NCBI GenBank assembly: GCA_965277495.1
Contig: OZ255824.1
Coordinates: 4,464,001-4,528,000 of the forward strand
Direction: 5' to 3'
Length of the DNA stretch: 64,000 bases
Origin: CAHJXG01 sp965277495
GTDB taxonomy: Bacteria > Pseudomonadota > Alphaproteobacteria > Acetobacterales > Acetobacteraceae
Each line of letters opens with the position of its first letter. The first letter of the stretch is position 1. A program made the translations under genes and the position numbers. Below are positions 1-8,914 of the stretch, piece by piece. Under the pieces are notes generated by a model. It worked only from the letters and a program-made list of their open reading frames with translations. It did not search any database and was not told where the DNA came from.

Positions 1-189
1 CGGCGTTCAAAACTAGTGCAGGGAAATGCAAACCTCCGTCCGGCAAATCGCGCTCCTCTACGGCAGGCGCAACACCTAGGGCCAATGTCGGAAGACCAGC
101 CGCCAGATCGTGTGCGCCGCCAAACCTTGCCTTGTTATTGCACCGTAAACCTGGACCGGCAAGCCAGGCCGGCGGTTGTCATCGCTTCG

Positions 190-858
190 TCACGCGAACA
201 AACGTTGTAGAAACAATGCCCCGGCCGACAAGCCGGCGTCGTCGATGCCGTGGCCCAGTTTCGGGCACCAGAGCGCCTGGACGGGGATGCCGAGGCGAAC
301 CAGCGCCGACTCGGCCGCGCCCGCCCGGCCAAACGGCACCACGTCGTCCTCCTGCCCATGCACCAGCAGGACCGGCGGATGACCCGTGCACTCCGTCGCC
401 AGGTCTGGCGTGTCGAGCAGCGCGCCGGAGTAGGCCAGGATGCCGCGCGGCGGCGGACGGCGGCGCAGGCCGGCGTGCAACACCATCATGGCGCCCTGGC
501 TAAAGCCCATCATCGCCACCGCATCGAGCGGCAGGCCCGCTTGCGCCAGCTCGGCGTCGATATAGGCCAGCAGCGACGGAGCGGCCTGGCGCGCGGCCGC
601 GTCCAGCACCGCCGGGGTGCGGTCCTGCAAGCTGAACCACTGGCGCCCGGTCGGACCCTGGTCATACCGCAGCGGCGCGTCCGGCGCGACAAACAGCGCG
701 TCCGGCAGCGCATGGGACCAAGCCGGCGCCAGGTCGATCAGGTCGTGCGCGTCGGCGCCCACGCCATGGCATAGCACGACAAGCTGACGCGGCGGGCCTT
801 TGGACGCGGGACCCCAGCGCAATCCTGCAAGCCCGGCCATGCTGCCCCCTGCGCTCAT
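190..858 (-). CDS. alpha/beta hydrolase, phospholipase/carboxylesterase family
   Basis: A 222-residue cytoplasmic serine hydrolase of the carboxylesterase/phospholipase family (YpfH/Est type). The nucleophile elbow GFSQGAM is visible in the middle, an acid lies in LVHGQEDDVVP, and the catalytic His is in KLGHGID near the C terminus; together these form the usual Ser-Asp-His triad. I chose the ATG at 858 because it overlaps the stop of the upstream yedK-like gene in an ATGA junction, which implies translational coupling. A longer reading to 984 would sit inside that gene. No signal peptide is seen. The substrate cannot be told from sequence. Confidence 0.88.
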   Translation of the reverse strand: MSAGGSMAGLAGLRWGPASKGPPRQLVVLCHGVGADAHDLIDLAPAWSHALPDALFVAPDAPLRYDQGPTGRQWFSLQDRTPAVLDAAARQAAPSLLAYIDAELAQAGLPLDAVAMMGFSQGAMMVLHAGLRRRPPPRGILAYSGALLDTPDLATECTGHPPVLLVHGQEDDVVPFGRAGAAESALVRLGIPVQALWCPKLGHGIDDAGLSAGALFLQRLFA

Positions 859-1574
859 CCGGCCAGCGCGCCCGATGGGGTCCGCGCCCCCACTACCTCG
901 ACATGCCCGGGCGCCAGCGGCTCGATCAGGTCCGGCCCGTTGTTGCGGACGCTGTTGACCCGGGTCGACACCGGCCAGACGCAAAGCGCCACCGGGGATG
1001 GGCGCAGCAGCGCCGCCGGGTCACCCGGCGTCTCGCCGAGCCAGGCGGCCCAATCCGCCTCCTCCAAGATCACCGGCATGCGTTCATGAAGGTGGCCGAG
1101 CGCGTCCGATGCGGTGGTCGTCACCACGGCATAGCTGCGTATGGTTTGCTCGTCCGGTCCGCGCCAGCCCTCCCATATGCCGGCCAGCGCCATGATGCGT
1201 CCGTCGGCGCGGGCAATGGCGTGCGGCTGCTTGCCGTCCGGGCGGACCTGCCACTCGTAGAAGCCGTCGATTGGAACGATGCAGCGGCGCCGGGCAAAGG
1301 CGTCGCGAAAGGTCGGCAACGTCGCGACGGTCTCGGCGCGGGCGTTGATGGGCTGCCGCACCTTTTTCGGGTCGCCCCGCGCCCAGTGCGGCAGCAGGCC
1401 CCAGCGCAGCAGGTCGAGCTGCCGCGCCCCGGTCGAGGGATGCAGCCGCACGACCGGGCCGTCCTGCGTTGGCGCCATGTTCCAGGTTGGCTGCCAATTC
1501 GGCGTGTTATTCACCGTATTGAAAATGCGGTGAAGCTCATCAGGCGATGTCGTCGAGAGATACCGTCCGCACAT
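855..1574 (-). CDS. yedK: SOS response-associated peptidase, abasic-site crosslinking (SRAP) protein
   Basis: A 239-residue SRAP-domain protein (YedK/HMCES family), which covalently captures abasic sites in single-stranded DNA through its N-terminal cysteine after Met removal. Sequence begins MCGRY, so Cys2 is present. The other conserved residues are also seen: Asn77 in INARAE, Glu107 in GFYEW and His163 in HLHERMP. Length fits the family (about 220-240). It is the first gene of a two-gene unit with the downstream esterase (ATGA overlap) and is divergent from the potF-like operon across about 100 bp, where both promoters should lie. No LexA box was identified by eye. Confidence 0.93.
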   Translation of the reverse strand: MCGRYLSTTSPDELHRIFNTVNNTPNWQPTWNMAPTQDGPVVRLHPSTGARQLDLLRWGLLPHWARGDPKKVRQPINARAETVATLPTFRDAFARRRCIVPIDGFYEWQVRPDGKQPHAIARADGRIMALAGIWEGWRGPDEQTIRSYAVVTTTASDALGHLHERMPVILEEADWAAWLGETPGDPAALLRPSPVALCVWPVSTRVNSVRNNGPDLIEPLAPGHVEVVGARTPSGALAG

Positions 1575-1673
1575 CTTTTCTTAACCTCGGCATCTTACCT
1601 TGGCGCGCCGGGGCGGTCTTTCAATCGCGCCGCGCGCTGGCTAGGTTCGCGCGAGGTTTGGGAAGGTGCTGCA

Positions 1674-2759
1674 ATGGCTTGGGGTCGGAGGCTTATTCCG
1701 TTGTTGCTGTTGCTGGCGGGGCATGCCGCCCTGGCGCAGGAACGCGTGGTGAATGTCTATAACTGGTCCGACTACATCGACCCCAAGGTGCTGGAACGCT
1801 TCACCGCCGCGACCGGCATCAAGGTCCAATACGATGTCTATGACAGCCTGGAGACGCTGGAGGGCAAGCTGCTGGCGGGCAAGTCCGGCTATGACGTCGT
1901 CGTGCCCACGGCCGAGCCGACATTCTCCCGGCTGATCGCCGCCAAGGCGCTGCAGCCGCTCGACCGGGCTAAGATCCCGAACTGGTCGAACCTCGATCCG
2001 GCGCTGATGCAGCGGGTGCAAGTGTCGGACCCCGGCAACCGGTTCGGCGTCATCTATCTTTGGGGAACCGTCGGTCTGGGGGAAATTCCTGAGCAAATCA
2101 AGGCGCTGGAGCCCGACGCGCCGACTGATAGCTGGGACCTGCTGCTGAAGCCGGAGCACGCGAAGAAGCTCGCCGCGTGCGGCATCAGCGTGATGGACAG
2201 CGCGATCGACACGATCCCGACCGTGCTGAAATACTTGGGGCACAGCGCCGAGAGCACCGATGCCAAGGACCTTGCCGACGTCGAGCGCACCCTGATGGCG
2301 GTCCGCCCCTACATCCGCACCTTTTCGTCGGGCGGTGCGATCGAGGCGTTGGCCGGCGGGCAGACCTGCCTGGCGATGACCTATTCCGGCGACGTGATCC
2401 AGGCGGCGGTGCGGGCGAAGGAGGCCGGGCAGAAAGAGGTGCGCTATGTGGCGCCGAAGGAGTTCACGGCGCTCACCTTCGACATGCTGGCCGTGCCCGC
2501 CGACGCGCCGCATCCGAACGAGGCCATGCAGTTCATCAATTTCCTGTTGCAGCCAGACATCATGGCCGCGATCACCAACCAGGTGCACTACCCGAACGCC
2601 GTGCCGGCCAGCCGCGACATGATCGTGCCGGCTGTGCGCAATGACCCCAACGTGTTCCCGGATGCCGCGTCGCCACGGTTCTTCACGGTGCGTGCGATCC
2701 CTCAGGCGGCGGACCGGGCACGCACGCGCATGTGGGCGCGGTTCAAGGCCGGGCATTAA
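1674..2759 (+). CDS. potF: PotF-like polyamine ABC transporter substrate-binding protein
   Basis: A 361-residue periplasmic binding protein of the PotD/PotF family that delivers polyamines or related amines to an inner-membrane importer. Residues 1-22 form a signal peptide (arginines, a poly-Leu core, then AALAQ), and the mature part opens with VVNVYNWSDYI, a hallmark of this family. The ATG at 1674 is chosen because it starts exactly at the signal peptide; the open frame extends much further upstream but is antisense to yedK. It is first in an operon of seven genes with gaps of 4 bp or less, except 10 bp before the last. Substrate (putrescine, spermidine or another amine) is inferred from family only. 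Confidence 0.93.
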   Translation: MAWGRRLIPLLLLLAGHAALAQERVVNVYNWSDYIDPKVLERFTAATGIKVQYDVYDSLETLEGKLLAGKSGYDVVVPTAEPTFSRLIAAKALQPLDRAKIPNWSNLDPALMQRVQVSDPGNRFGVIYLWGTVGLGEIPEQIKALEPDAPTDSWDLLLKPEHAKKLAACGISVMDSAIDTIPTVLKYLGHSAESTDAKDLADVERTLMAVRPYIRTFSSGGAIEALAGGQTCLAMTYSGDVIQAAVRAKEAGQKEVRYVAPKEFTALTFDMLAVPADAPHPNEAMQFINFLLQPDIMAAITNQVHYPNAVPASRDMIVPAVRNDPNVFPDAASPRFFTVRAIPQAADRARTRMWARFKAGH

Positions 2760-2763
2760 CTGA

Positions 2764-3840
2764 TTGGCCGAGTTGGATATCGCCGCGCTGACCGTGCGCT
2801 ATGGCCCGGCGGTGGCACTGGACCGGCTGGACCTCGCCATTGAGAGTGGCGAGATGTTCGTGCTGCTCGGCGGCTCCGGCTCGGGCAAGACCACGCTGCT
2901 GCGTGCGCTGGGCGGGTTCATCCAGCCGGCGTCCGGGCGGATCCTGCTCGCGGGCCAGGACATCACCCGGCTGCCGCCGCACCGGCGTCCGGTGAACACC
3001 ACGTTCCAGTCATACGCGCTGTTCCCGCATATGAGCGTCGCGGACAATGTGGGCTTTGGCCTGCGCCGCCAGGGCATGGCGCGGGGCGAGATCGCCAAGC
3101 GGGTGGGAGGGTTGCTCGATCTGGTGCGGCTGGCGGAATTCGCCGGGCGCAGGCCGGATGCGCTGTCGGGCGGGCAGCGGCAGCGGGTGGCGCTGGCCCG
3201 CGCCCTGGCGCCGCGGCCCCGGCTGCTGCTGCTGGACGAGCCGCTCTCGGCGCTCGACCGCTCGCTGCGTGAGCAGACCCGGCAGGAGCTGCTGCGGGTG
3301 CAGCGGGAAACCGGGACCACCTTCGTGCTGGTGACGCACGACCAGGACGAGGCGCTGGCGATGGCCACGCGGATCGGCCTGCTGCATCAGGGCCGCCTGG
3401 CCCAGGTCGGCACCCCCGCCGACATCTATGAGCGTCCGGCGAGCCGGTACGTGGCGGCGTTCATGGGGGCGGCGAACATCCTGGCGGGGACCGTACGGAC
3501 CGCCGGGCCGGATGCGGTGCTGGAGCTCGACGGCATCGGCGCGGCGCAGGCGGCTGGCCCAGCGCCCCTGGCGGCCGGCAGCGCCGTGCATGTTGCCCTG
3601 CGGCCGGAGCGGCTGCGCATCGCGCCGGGCACGGACGAGGGCACCAACGTCGCGCCGGGCACCGTGACCGAGAGCGCGTATCGCGGCGGCGTCATGGACC
3701 ACCACGTCCGGCTGCGCGGCGGGGCGATGCTGCTGGTGTCGCTGCCGCTGACCAATGGCATGGGCGCCGCGCTGCTCACGCCGGGGAGCGCCGTTGCGGT
3801 GTCGTGGCCGCCGGAAGCTTGCGTGCTGCTGCCGGAATGA
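2764..3840 (+). CDS. potG: polyamine-type ABC transporter ATP-binding protein
   Basis: A 358-residue ATPase of the PotA/PotG type. Walker A is GGSGSGKTT (residues 36-44, with Gly in place of the usual Pro), the Q-loop is FQSYALFPHM, the signature is LSGGQRQRVALARAL, and Walker B is LLLLDEPLSALD, followed by the switch His in VTHDQDEA. A TOBE domain fills the last 100 residues. The start is TTG at 2764, 4 bp after the binding protein; no ATG is available at that point. The stop overlaps the next gene in ATGA, so translation is coupled to the permease. Confidence 0.94.
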   Translation: MAELDIAALTVRYGPAVALDRLDLAIESGEMFVLLGGSGSGKTTLLRALGGFIQPASGRILLAGQDITRLPPHRRPVNTTFQSYALFPHMSVADNVGFGLRRQGMARGEIAKRVGGLLDLVRLAEFAGRRPDALSGGQRQRVALARALAPRPRLLLLDEPLSALDRSLREQTRQELLRVQRETGTTFVLVTHDQDEALAMATRIGLLHQGRLAQVGTPADIYERPASRYVAAFMGAANILAGTVRTAGPDAVLELDGIGAAQAAGPAPLAAGSAVHVALRPERLRIAPGTDEGTNVAPGTVTESAYRGGVMDHHVRLRGGAMLLVSLPLTNGMGAALLTPGSAVAVSWPPEACVLLPE

Positions 3841-4658
3841 ACCGCTCCGCCGTGCTGGCCCCGGTCTGGCTCTGGCTGCTGCTGTTCGTGGCGGCGCCGG
3901 TCGTGATCGTGGCCGCGCTGTCATTTTCGACCTCGGTGGCCGGCGTGCCGCCCTACACGCCGCTGCTGCAATCGCCCGACACCGCGAATTATGCCGTGCT
4001 GACCGACGATGCCTTCTATTTGGACGCCGCGCTGAAAAGCCTCGCGGTCGCCGGAGTGTCGTCTGCGGCGTGCCTGCTGATCGGCTATCCCATGGCGCTG
4101 GCGATCGCGCGTGCGCCGGACCGCTGGCGGTCGCTGTTGCTGCTCGCCGTCATGCTGCCGTTCTGGACCGGATTTTTGCTGCGGATCACCGCCTGGATCG
4201 GGCTGCTGCGCGACGAAGGTTGGATCAACACTGCCCTGCAAGCCATTGGGCTTCCAGCAATGCGGCTGCTGTATACCGATTCTGCGATGTATATCGGCGT
4301 CACCTACGCCTATCTGCCGTTCATGATCTTGCCGCTCTATGCCCGCCTATCCCGCCGCGACCCGGCGCTGGAAGAGGCGGCTGCCGACCTCGGCGCAAGC
4401 CCCTGGACAGTGTTCCGCACCATCACCTTGCCGCTGTCGCTGCCGGGCATCGCGGCCGGGCTGGCGCTCGTGTTCATTCCCGCGGTGGGCGAATACGTGG
4501 TTCCAGAACTGCTCGGCGGCCCCGGCGCGCAGACCATCGGACGCGCGCTGTGGAACGAGTTCTTCTCCAACCGCGACTGGCCCATGGCGGCAACGGTGGC
4601 GAATGCGCTGCTGCTGGCGTTGCTGGTCCCCATGGTGGCGTTGCGGGCACGGCAATGA
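3837..4658 (+). CDS. potH: ABC transporter permease, PotB/PotH type
   Basis: A 273-residue inner-membrane permease with about six transmembrane helices, the first at residues 8-30. The cytoplasmic EAA loop that docks on the ATPase reads EEAAADLGASPW. The ATG at 3837 overlaps the potG-like stop in ATGA; an upstream in-frame start at 3804 would overlap 36 bases and is less likely. It pairs with the next gene to form the heterodimeric membrane channel. Confidence 0.93.
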   Translation: MNRSAVLAPVWLWLLLFVAAPVVIVAALSFSTSVAGVPPYTPLLQSPDTANYAVLTDDAFYLDAALKSLAVAGVSSAACLLIGYPMALAIARAPDRWRSLLLLAVMLPFWTGFLLRITAWIGLLRDEGWINTALQAIGLPAMRLLYTDSAMYIGVTYAYLPFMILPLYARLSRRDPALEEAAADLGASPWTVFRTITLPLSLPGIAAGLALVFIPAVGEYVVPELLGGPGAQTIGRALWNEFFSNRDWPMAATVANALLLALLVPMVALRARQ

Positions 4659-5476
4659 GGCGGGGCCGGTTTCTCACCCTGTGCCTGCTGCTCGGCTATG
4701 CTTTCCTCTATGTGCCGGTGCTGCTGCTGGTCGCCACGAGCTTCAACCCGAACCGGCTTACGACCGTGCTCTCGGGCTTCTCGCTGCGTTGGTATGCGGC
4801 GTTGTGGGCCGACGACAAGCTGATCGATGCGGCGCTGCTGTCGCTGCGCATCGCGGCGCTGTCGGCGACCGGCGCTACGGTGCTGGGCACGCTGGCCGGG
4901 TTCGCGCTGGCGCGGTTCGGGCGGTTCCACGGACGTGGCGCTTTCGCTGCGTTGCTGTCCGCGCGGCTGGTGCTGCCGGATGTGCTGGTCGGGCTCTCGT
5001 TGCTGCTGCTGTTCGTGCAGATGGAACAGAGCTTTGGCTGGCCCGCTGGCCGCGGCGCCCTGACCATCACGCTCGCCCACGTGTCAGTCAGCTTGTCCTA
5101 TGTCGCCATCGTGATCGAGGCGCGGCTGTCCGACGCCGGGTCGGAGCTGGAGGAGGCGGCGATGGACCTCGGCGCATCGCCCTGGGCGGCGTTCGGCCTG
5201 GTGACCCTGCCACTGCTGGCTCCGGCGCTGCTGTCGGGCTGGCTGCTGGCCTTCACGCTGTCGCTCGACGACCTCGTGGTCGCGACCTTCGTGTCGGGTC
5301 CTGGCGCCAGCACACTGCCGATGGTGGTGTTCTCGACGCTGCGCCTGGGGGTGACGCCGGAGCTGAACGCGTTAGCGACCGTGATCCTGGCGGCCGTTTC
5401 CGTTTCGTTAATCTCGCTATGGTATCTGCAGCAGCGGTTCGGCGGCGCGATTGCCCGGAGCGAGCCGGGGGCATAA
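4655..5476 (+). CDS. potI: ABC transporter permease, PotC/PotI type
   Basis: A 273-residue second permease of the importer, with a first hydrophobic helix at residues 6-27 and an EAA loop reading EEAAMDLGASPW. The ATG at 4655 again forms an ATGA overlap with the preceding permease. The stop TAA shares its last base with the ATG of the following aminotransferase, so all importer genes and the transaminase are translationally linked. Confidence 0.93.
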   Translation: MRRGRFLTLCLLLGYAFLYVPVLLLVATSFNPNRLTTVLSGFSLRWYAALWADDKLIDAALLSLRIAALSATGATVLGTLAGFALARFGRFHGRGAFAALLSARLVLPDVLVGLSLLLLFVQMEQSFGWPAGRGALTITLAHVSVSLSYVAIVIEARLSDAGSELEEAAMDLGASPWAAFGLVTLPLLAPALLSGWLLAFTLSLDDLVVATFVSGPGASTLPMVVFSTLRLGVTPELNALATVILAAVSVSLISLWYLQQRFGGAIARSEPGA

Positions 5477-6711
5477 TGTCTTTTGACCGCAGTACCGGAA
5501 ACCTTCCTATGCAGCTCATTGCCGAACGCCTGGACCGCATCAGCCCGAGCCAGACCATCGCCATCTCCACCAAGGCGCGCGCGCTGAAGGCCCAGGGCCG
5601 GGATGTCATCAGCCTTTCGGCCGGGGAGCCGGACTTCGATACCCCGCAGAACGTGAAGGACGCGGCGATCCGCGCCATCCAGGCCGGCGACACCAAGTAC
5701 ACCGACGTCGCCGGAACGAAGGCGCTGCGGCAGGCCGTCGCCGACAAGTTCAAGCGCGACAGCGGCCTGGACTACGCGCCGGAAGAAATCATCATCTCGA
5801 CCGGCGGCAAGCAGGTGATCTTCAACGCCATGGTCGCGACGATGAACCCCGGCGACGAGGCGATCATCCCGACGCCATGTTGGGTCAGCTATCCCGACAT
5901 CGTGGCGCTGGCGGATGGCACGCCGGTATTCGTGCCGTGCGGCCAGAACAACGGCTTCAAGATGCGGGCCGAGGACCTGGAGGCGGCGATCACGCCTAAG
6001 ACCAAATGGTTCATGCTGAACAGCCCGTGCAACCCCACCGGCGCCGCCTACTCCGCCGAGGAGTTGCGTCCGATCTGCGACGTGCTGCTGCGCCATCCCG
6101 ACGTGTGGGTGTTCACCGACGATATCTATGACAAGCTGGTCTATGACGGGTTCAAGCCGGCGACGGTCGTGCAGGTCGAGCCGCGGCTGCGCGACCGCAC
6201 CGTGACAATGAACGGCTGCAGCAAGGCCTATGCGATGACCGGGTGGCGCATTGGCTTTGCGGGCGCGCCGGTCAAGCTGGCCAAGGCCATGGACAAGCTG
6301 CAGTCGCAAAGCACGTCCAACACCAGCAGCGTCAGCCAGGCCGCCGCCGTCGAAGCCTTGACGGGTCCGCAGGGCTTCATCGACGAGATGGTCGCCGTGT
6401 ACAAGGCCCGGCGCGATCTGGTCGTATCGATGCTGAACAAGGCGCCCGGCCTGAACTGCCACTTGCCGGAGGGTTCATTCTACGTGTTCCCGAGCATGCA
6501 CGGCTGCATCGGCAAGACCAGCCGCGGCGGCATGGCGATCAAGGACGACGAGAGCTTCGTGACGGCGCTGCTGGACGAGGAGGGCGTCGCGGCCGTGCAG
6601 GGGGCGGCGTTCATGTATCCCGGCCATTTCCGCGTCAGCTACGCGACCGATACCGAAAGCTTGGTCAAGGCCTGCGAGCGCATTCAGCATTTCTGCGAGG
6701 GGCTGCGCTAG
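5476..6711 (+). CDS. PLP-dependent aspartate-type aminotransferase
   Basis: A 411-residue class I/II (fold type I) aminotransferase related to AatA/AspC of alphaproteobacteria. The N-terminal AERLDRISPSQTIAIS and GEPDFDTP motifs are typical. PLP-Lys250 lies in GCSKAYAMTGWRIGF, the NPTGA motif is at 187-191, and the substrate-carboxylate Arg is in HFRVSYAT near the C terminus. Start is ATG 5476, overlapping the permease stop by one base; an internal ATG at 5509 (MQLIAERLD) is an alternative. Placed in the importer operon, it may deaminate or transaminate the imported compound; that is inference. Some alphaproteobacterial relatives also accept prephenate. Confidence 0.93.
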   Translation: MSFDRSTGNLPMQLIAERLDRISPSQTIAISTKARALKAQGRDVISLSAGEPDFDTPQNVKDAAIRAIQAGDTKYTDVAGTKALRQAVADKFKRDSGLDYAPEEIIISTGGKQVIFNAMVATMNPGDEAIIPTPCWVSYPDIVALADGTPVFVPCGQNNGFKMRAEDLEAAITPKTKWFMLNSPCNPTGAAYSAEELRPICDVLLRHPDVWVFTDDIYDKLVYDGFKPATVVQVEPRLRDRTVTMNGCSKAYAMTGWRIGFAGAPVKLAKAMDKLQSQSTSNTSSVSQAAAVEALTGPQGFIDEMVAVYKARRDLVVSMLNKAPGLNCHLPEGSFYVFPSMHGCIGKTSRGGMAIKDDESFVTALLDEEGVAAVQGAAFMYPGHFRVSYATDTESLVKACERIQHFCEGLR

Positions 6712-6714
6712 GCC

Positions 6715-7917
6715 ATGCCGGCGCTCGCGCAGCGCGTGGCACGGGCGCCGGTGGCGCCGACTGTCGCGATGACGATGAAGGCCCGGGCGATGCGGGCGCA
6801 GGGCATCGAAGTCATCGCGCTCACCATCGGCGAGCCCGACTTCGCTAGCCCGCGCCATGCGATCGAGGCCGGGTATCAAGCGGCGCTGCGCGGCGACACC
6901 AAGTATCCGCCGCAGGACGGCCAGCCTGCGCTGAAACAGGCGATCCAGCGCAAGTTCCAGCGCGATTCCGGCCTGGAGTTCGCGTTGGACGAGATCATGG
7001 TCAGCAACGGCGGCAAGCAGGTCATCTTCAACGCGCTGCTGGCCACGGTCGACGACGGCGACGAAGTGGTCATCCCGGCGCCGTATTGGGGCGCCTACCC
7101 GCTGATGACCCGCGTGGTCGGCGGCGAGCCCGTCGTCGTAAACTGCCCGCAGAACAACGGCTTTAAGCTGCGTCCTGAGGACCTGGACGCGGCGATCACC
7201 CCGCGCACCAAGTGGCTGATATTGAACTTCCCCAACAACCCGACCGGCGCCGCCGCGACGCGGGCGGAGGTTGCGGCCCTCGCCGAGGTCATGCTGCGGC
7301 ATCCGCATGTCTGGATTCTGTCGGACGATATGTATGAACACCTGGTCTATGACGGGTTCGAGCACAGCACGATGGCAGCGGTCGAGCCGCGGCTGCGCGG
7401 CCGGACCCTGACGGTCAGCGGCGTGTCCAAGACCTATGCCATGACCGGGTGGCGGATCGGCTTCGGCGCCGGGCCGCGCGGGTTGGTCAAGGCGATGGTG
7501 AACATGCAGGGGCAGGTTGCGGCCGGGGTATCGACCATCGGCCAGGCAGCGGCGGCGGCGGCCTTGGACGGCCCGCAGGACGAGGTTCCCCGCATGGTGG
7601 CTGCATACCGGCGCCGCCGCGACCTCGTGGTCGATGCACTGAACCAGGCGCCCGGCATGGTCTGCCACCGGCCCGAGGGCGCATTCTACGTCTATCCCAA
7701 CGTGGCGGGCTGCCTGGGCAAGACGACACCCGCGGGCGCGCGGCTCGACACGGATGAGGACTTCGCGCTGGCGTTGCTGGACGAGCAGCATGTGGCGACC
7801 GTGCATGGCGCGGCGTTCGGCATGTCGCCCTATTTGCGCATCAGCTACGCCACCGACGATGCCGCGCTGACCGAGGCCTGCCGCCGCATCGTCGCGTTCT
7901 GCGCCGGCCTTCGGTGA
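6715..7917 (+). CDS. PLP-dependent aminotransferase, paralogue of the preceding gene
   Basis: A 400-residue fold-type-I aminotransferase, starting 3 bp after the previous gene and clearly its paralogue. It shares GEPDFASP, SNGGKQVIFNALLATV, CPQNNGFKLRPEDLDAAI and the PLP-Lys239 motif VSKTYAMTGWRIGFG. The N terminus (MPALAQRVARAP) differs and lacks the AERLDRI segment. Active-site pocket residues differ (NFPNNPTG against NSPCNPTG; PAPYWGAYP against PTPCWVSYP), so the two probably prefer different substrates. A tandem duplication within one transport operon is the simplest origin. Confidence 0.92.
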   Translation: MPALAQRVARAPVAPTVAMTMKARAMRAQGIEVIALTIGEPDFASPRHAIEAGYQAALRGDTKYPPQDGQPALKQAIQRKFQRDSGLEFALDEIMVSNGGKQVIFNALLATVDDGDEVVIPAPYWGAYPLMTRVVGGEPVVVNCPQNNGFKLRPEDLDAAITPRTKWLILNFPNNPTGAAATRAEVAALAEVMLRHPHVWILSDDMYEHLVYDGFEHSTMAAVEPRLRGRTLTVSGVSKTYAMTGWRIGFGAGPRGLVKAMVNMQGQVAAGVSTIGQAAAAAALDGPQDEVPRMVAAYRRRRDLVVDALNQAPGMVCHRPEGAFYVYPNVAGCLGKTTPAGARLDTDEDFALALLDEQHVATVHGAAFGMSPYLRISYATDDAALTEACRRIVAFCAGLR

Positions 7918-7927
7918 ACCTACGTCC

Positions 7928-8914
7928 GTGTTGCTGAGGCCAGGCCGGGACAGCGACGCCGACGGGTTCATCGCCCTGATCGGACGTTGCTGGGCGGACT
8001 ACCCTGGCTGCGTGCTCGAGATGGAGCACGAGGAACAGGAGCTATTCGCGCTCGCGTCCTACTGCGCCGGGCGCGGCGGGGCGCTTTGGACAGCGGAGGA
8101 TGCGGGCGGCGTCGTCGGCATGGCCGCGATCCTTCCGGCGGATGGCGGCGCGTGGGAACTGAAGAAGCTTTATGTCCATCCGGGCCTGCACGGCTCCGGC
8201 CTTGCGCATCGGCTGCTCGACGCCGCCGAGGCGCACGCGGCGGCGGCGGGGGCAGTCCGCTTGACGTTGTGGTCGGATACGCGGTTCACCCGGGCGCATC
8301 GGTTCTACGAGAAACGCAGTTGGGTGCGCGACGGGCCGATCCGCGCCTTGGACGACCTGTCGCATACGCTGGAGTTTGCCTATGCAAAGCCGCTGGATGG
8401 GGTTGCGGTCCTCAGCGCGTCCGGCGCCGCTTCTGCCGAGCGGCGATTGGCGGACATCCTGGCCGCCTGCGTCGACGGCGGCGCGTCGGTGTCGTTCCTG
8501 GCGCCGCTGGCGCTCGATCAGGCGCGGGCCTTCATGCGCGACGCGGCGCGTCAGGCCGCAGCCGGGAAATGCATCCTGCTGGCGGCGTGGTCGCGCGGCG
8601 TGCTGGCCGGGACGGTGCGGGTCCAGCTCGACACGCCGCAGAACCAGCCGCACCGGGCCGAGATCTGCAAGATGCTCGTCCATCCCGACGCGCGCCGCCA
8701 AGGCCTCGCGCGCAAGCTGATGCTGGCGGCAGAAGAGGCCGCGGCGGCAACAGGGCGCACGCTGCTGACGCTCGACACGCTCAGCGGCGGTGCAGGGGAG
8801 CGGCTGTATCGGCGGCTGGGCTGGATCGAGGTTGGCGTGATACCCGGCTACAGCGTCGACGCCGCCGGGCGGCCCGAGCCGACCACGCTATTCTACAAAC
8901 GCATCGGGAATTAG
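7928..8914 (+). CDS. double-domain GNAT acetyltransferase
   Basis: A 328-residue protein made of two GNAT domains in tandem. Acetyl-CoA binding motif A occurs twice: LYVHPGLHGSGLAHRLL in the first half and MLVHPDARRQGLARKLM in the second. Start is GTG at 7928 (a TTG follows at 7931). It lies 10 bp after the second aminotransferase and closes the operon, so it may acetylate the amine or amino acid handled by the upstream genes; this is inference from position. The stop is 8912-8914, touching the convergent enoyl-CoA hydratase gene. Confidence 0.88.
   Translation: MLLRPGRDSDADGFIALIGRCWADYPGCVLEMEHEEQELFALASYCAGRGGALWTAEDAGGVVGMAAILPADGGAWELKKLYVHPGLHGSGLAHRLLDAAEAHAAAAGAVRLTLWSDTRFTRAHRFYEKRSWVRDGPIRALDDLSHTLEFAYAKPLDGVAVLSASGAASAERRLADILAACVDGGASVSFLAPLALDQARAFMRDAARQAAAGKCILLAAWSRGVLAGTVRVQLDTPQNQPHRAEICKMLVHPDARRQGLARKLMLAAEEAAAATGRTLLTLDTLSGGAGERLYRRLGWIEVGVIPGYSVDAAGRPEPTTLFYKRIGN

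Noticed and set aside
1641..2756. 371-residue open frame on the minus strand
   Set aside because: Antisense to the PotF-like gene; His/Arg/Gly-rich composition and no motif.
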